Positions 6,923 to 8,480 of a stretch of 8,480 nucleotides of DNA are shown here, piece after piece. A program made the translations under genes and the position numbers. The notes beneath the pieces were generated by a model that worked only from the letters and a program-made list of their open reading frames with translations, did not search any database and was not told the DNA's origin. Source of the DNA: CAXDRM01 sp963991775. Lineage in GTDB: Bacteria > Pseudomonadota > Alphaproteobacteria > Rickettsiales > JABIRX01. Location of the stretch: positions 1 through 8,480 of the forward strand of contig CAXDRM010000063.1 in the NCBI GenBank assembly GCA_963991775.1. The letters run 5' to 3'. The stretch's first letter is position 1; every line of letters starts with the position of its first letter.

Positions 6923-8267
6923 TTTTTTAATTATTGGATTAATTATGTTGAGTACCTCTTTATTAAAATCTTCTCCTAAATTAGATATGCATGATACGCA
7001 TATTAAAACCGAACATTTCACCTTAAAAAATGGCATGGAGGTAATCATCATTCCTAATGACAGAGTACCCGCAGTTTTACATATGTTATGGTATAAGGTT
7101 GGTGGTATTGATGAAAAACTAGGCAAAACTGGTTTAGCGCATTATTTGGAACATTTAATGTTTCATGGCACTAAAAAATTTCCGAAGGATGAAATTGATA
7201 AACGAGTCTCTTCTTTTGGTGGTTCGCATAATGCATTTACCTCTTATGATTTCACTGCTTACTATCAAAATGTACCGAAAGAATATCTTGGCGCTGTGAT
7301 GGAGATGGAAGCTGATCGTATGCGTAATTTAGTATTAGAAAAAAAACAAACAAAAATCGAGCGCAATATCGTCCTTGAAGAACGTTTAATGCGTCGCGAC
7401 AATTCACCAAATTCTGTACTATCTGAAAAAATTAATGAAGCAATGTTTGGTAAGGAACATCCTTATGGTCGTCCTTTAATTGGTTATGAGGATGATATCG
7501 AAAATCTAACTCATGAAGATGCTTTGGCTTTTTATAATAAATATTATTTTCCAAATAATACGGTTTTGGTGTTAGCTGGTGATATTGATGCTGAAACTGC
7601 TAAGCCATTAATTGATAAATATTATGCTCCTCTTGAAAAAGGACCTGAACTAGAATTTACTTTAGCTGCACCAGTTACAAAAGTTAAAAATCCTTATGTT
7701 GAACATAGCGATAAAACAGTAAGTAGTACTACTATTAAATATAGCTATTTAGCACCTGATTTACTTGCTCCTGAGAAAGATCTTTCTTATGCTTTAAACA
7801 TTATTTCTTTTATTGCAGCAGGTAATAAAAATTCGATCCTTTATAAAAAATTAGTTACTGAGCTAGATTTAGCTTTGGGAGTTTCTGCCTCATATAGTGA
7901 TATGTCGCGTGGCCAGGCTGATTTTCGTTTTTCAGTTACTTTAAAAGATCCTAAACATGAAACCCAAGTAACTAGAATCATCGAAGAAACTATTCAGCGT
8001 TTTAAAATGGCCGACATTAGCGATGAAGCTATAGCTAATGCTAAAAATCTTTTTCTGATTGAAACACTTTATAGTAAAGAATCATATAAATCTTTAGCTT
8101 ATATTATCGGCATGAATTATACGACTGGTATTAGTCTAGCTGAGATTATCAATTGGGATGAACGCATCTCTGAGGTTACTAAAGGCGACATCGCTCAAGC
8201 AGCAGAATTTGTATTTCAAGACGACAAATTAGTTGTGGGTAAATTATTACCTGCTAAGGGGAAGTAG
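6882..8267 (+). CDS. M16 (pitrilysin/MPP-like) zinc peptidase with signal peptide
   Basis: This is a zinc metallopeptidase of the insulinase/processing-peptidase family. The inverted zinc motif HYLEH occupies 87-91 (His87, Glu90, His91), and Glu167 in VLEERLMRRDN, 76 residues after His91, fits the third zinc ligand. An active N-domain (about 43-190) is followed by a non-catalytic M16_C domain (about 205-385); 461 residues is normal for one-chain bacterial members. The first 28 residues have lysines at 3 and 6, then a long hydrophobic run, which reads as a signal peptide or uncleaved anchor, so the protein probably acts in the periplasm. The ATG at 6882 is the first after an in-frame TGA (6873-6875) and overlaps dusB by 41 bases. 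An alternative ATG at 6945 (Met22), preceded by GGA, would remove the signal. Alphaproteobacteria often carry a second, inactive M16 gene next door; none follows here. Confidence 0.9.
   Translation: MLKLSKLSPSFLISFLIIGLIMLSTSLLKSSPKLDMHDTHIKTEHFTLKNGMEVIIIPNDRVPAVLHMLWYKVGGIDEKLGKTGLAHYLEHLMFHGTKKFPKDEIDKRVSSFGGSHNAFTSYDFTAYYQNVPKEYLGAVMEMEADRMRNLVLEKKQTKIERNIVLEERLMRRDNSPNSVLSEKINEAMFGKEHPYGRPLIGYEDDIENLTHEDALAFYNKYYFPNNTVLVLAGDIDAETAKPLIDKYYAPLEKGPELEFTLAAPVTKVKNPYVEHSDKTVSSTTIKYSYLAPDLLAPEKDLSYALNIISFIAAGNKNSILYKKLVTELDLALGVSASYSDMSRGQADFRFSVTLKDPKHETQVTRIIEETIQRFKMADISDEAIANAKNLFLIETLYSKESYKSLAYIIGMNYTTGISLAEIINWDERISEVTKGDIAQAAEFVFQDDKLVVGKLLPAKGK
6909..6932 (+). repeat. Perfect 12-base tandem duplication at dusB/M16 junction
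   Basis: AGTTTTTTAATT occurs twice head to tail (6909-6920 and 6921-6932). The dusB stop codon TAG (6920-6922) spans the junction of the copies. In the peptidase frame each copy encodes Ser-Phe-Leu-Ile, giving SFLI-SFLI at residues 10-17 in the hydrophobic core of the signal peptide. It looks like a recent slippage or duplication event that kept both frames usable. Confidence 0.85.
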
Positions 8268-8269
8268 AG

Positions 8270-8296
8270 TTACTGACTTGAGTCTAAGTAATGTTT
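8270..8296 (+). terminator. Possible weak terminator after the M16 gene
   Basis: Three bases after the peptidase stop codon, TTACT-GACT (8270-8278) can pair with AGTC-TA-AGTAA (8281-8291), leaving a two-base bulge and a very small loop. The sequence TGTTTATT follows. Position fits an intrinsic terminator, but the stem is A+T-rich and the T-run is interrupted. Confidence 0.3.
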
Positions 8297-8308
8297 ATTA
8301 ACAACTAA

Positions 8309-8358
8309 AGGATCTCTCGATAAAATTTTGCAACAAGTGCAAAATCACTCGAGAACCT
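8309..8358. repeat. Imperfect 50-base palindrome
   Basis: Left arm AGG (8309-8311), TCTCGA (8315-8320) and ATTTTGCA (8325-8332) mirrors right arm TGCAAAAT (8338-8345), TCGAGA (8349-8354) and CCT (8356-8358). The terminal loop is five bases (ACAAG), with small internal loops between the stems. No T-run follows, so it is a poor terminator; it resembles a small palindromic repeat element. The segment ATCTCTC (8312-8318) can also pair with GAGAGAT (8381-8387), so alternative folds exist. Confidence 0.6.
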
Positions 8359-8365
8359 AAATACT

Positions 8366-8412
8366 AACTTAGCAACATATGAGAGATTAATTGTTGGCAA
8401 GATCTAAGGTTC
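8366..8412. repeat. Second imperfect inverted repeat in 3' intergenic region
   Basis: CTTAG-CAACA (8368-8377) can pair with TGTTG (8392-8396) and CTAAG (8404-8408), with a seven-base bulge on the right side. AGGTTC (8407-8412) is also the reverse complement of GAACCT (8353-8358) at the end of the preceding palindrome, so the two elements are interlocked. I find no coding potential across it. Confidence 0.4.
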
Positions 8413-8421
8413 CTGAGCGCC

Positions 8422-8480
8422 GTGCTGAGTAGAAGCTTTAGCTTCATACCGAAGTATGATTTCGAACGTAGTGAGAAATT
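8422..8480. repeat. Intergenic hairpin repeat, copy 2, and adjacent hairpins (runs off window)
   Basis: GTGCTGAGTAGAA (8422-8434) repeats the motif at 4002-4014 with one mismatch and again leads into a hairpin: GAAGC (8432-8436), loop TTTA, GCTTC (8441-8445). Two more hairpins follow: CATAC (8445-8449), loop CGAA, GTATG (8454-8458), and ATTTC (8459-8463) pairing with GAAAT (8475-8479). The tail is less A+T-rich than its surroundings and contains CGAACGTAGTGAG. It is probably part of a dispersed palindromic repeat that continues beyond the right edge. No tRNA fold or credible ORF was found here. Confidence 0.55.

Noticed and set aside
6812..7126. Open frame of 104 codons antisense to the dusB/peptidase junction
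   Set aside because: It covers two real genes on the other strand and resembles no known protein.
8309..8358. The 50-base palindrome as an intrinsic terminator
   Set aside because: No T-run follows on either strand and the stem has internal loops, so a palindromic repeat fits better.
8374..8457. Minus-strand ORF of 27 codons (MKLKLLLSTALR...) in the 3' intergenic region
   Set aside because: It is built from inverted-repeat sequence, has no ribosome binding site and ends within the repeats; it is probably fortuitous.
8455..8480. GTTCGAAATC on the minus strand resembles a tRNA T-loop
   Set aside because: The flanking bases do not form a T-stem, and no acceptor, D or anticodon arm can be placed around it.

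Overview
The window is A+T-rich bacterial chromosome and looks alphaproteobacterial, most probably from the order Rickettsiales or a related intracellular lineage. The reasons are the low G+C, a mitochondrial-type propionyl-CoA carboxylase gene pair, a DusB/NifR3-type dihydrouridine synthase, an alphaproteobacterial-style M16 peptidase with a signal peptide, the absence of clear Shine-Dalgarno sequences, and small palindromic repeats between genes. The assignment is inferred from gene content and style; no database search was possible.

Layout. On the minus strand, reading leftwards from about 3990, a promoter is followed by pccB (2394-3935), pccA (383-2383) and the start of rpsL (1-279, cut by the window edge). 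rpsL has its own good promoter at 311-338, so it probably opens a separate ribosomal (str-type) operon. A 166-base divergent region (3936-4101) separates this block from a plus-strand block: an SLC13/DASS-type membrane transporter with two internal RCK_C (TrkA-C) domains (4102-5961), dusB (5963-6922, one base after the transporter stop) and a secreted M16 zinc peptidase (6882-8267, overlapping dusB by 41 bases). The last 213 bases hold no credible gene but are dense in inverted repeats.

How the genes work together. PccB and PccA form the two subunits of one biotin-dependent acyl-CoA carboxylase. The transporter, dusB and the peptidase look co-transcribed because of their tight spacing, but their functions (anion or carboxylate uptake, tRNA modification, periplasmic proteolysis) have no obvious common pathway.

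The points most worth a second look are: an isoleucine in PccB at the position that sets acyl-CoA specificity in characterised homologues; two intergenic hairpins more than 4 kb apart with the same flanks and a compensatory base-pair change; and a perfect 12-base tandem duplication at the dusB/peptidase junction that encodes part of the peptidase signal peptide. No CRISPR array, transposase, tRNA or rRNA was seen, and I did not find a clearly new multi-gene system.
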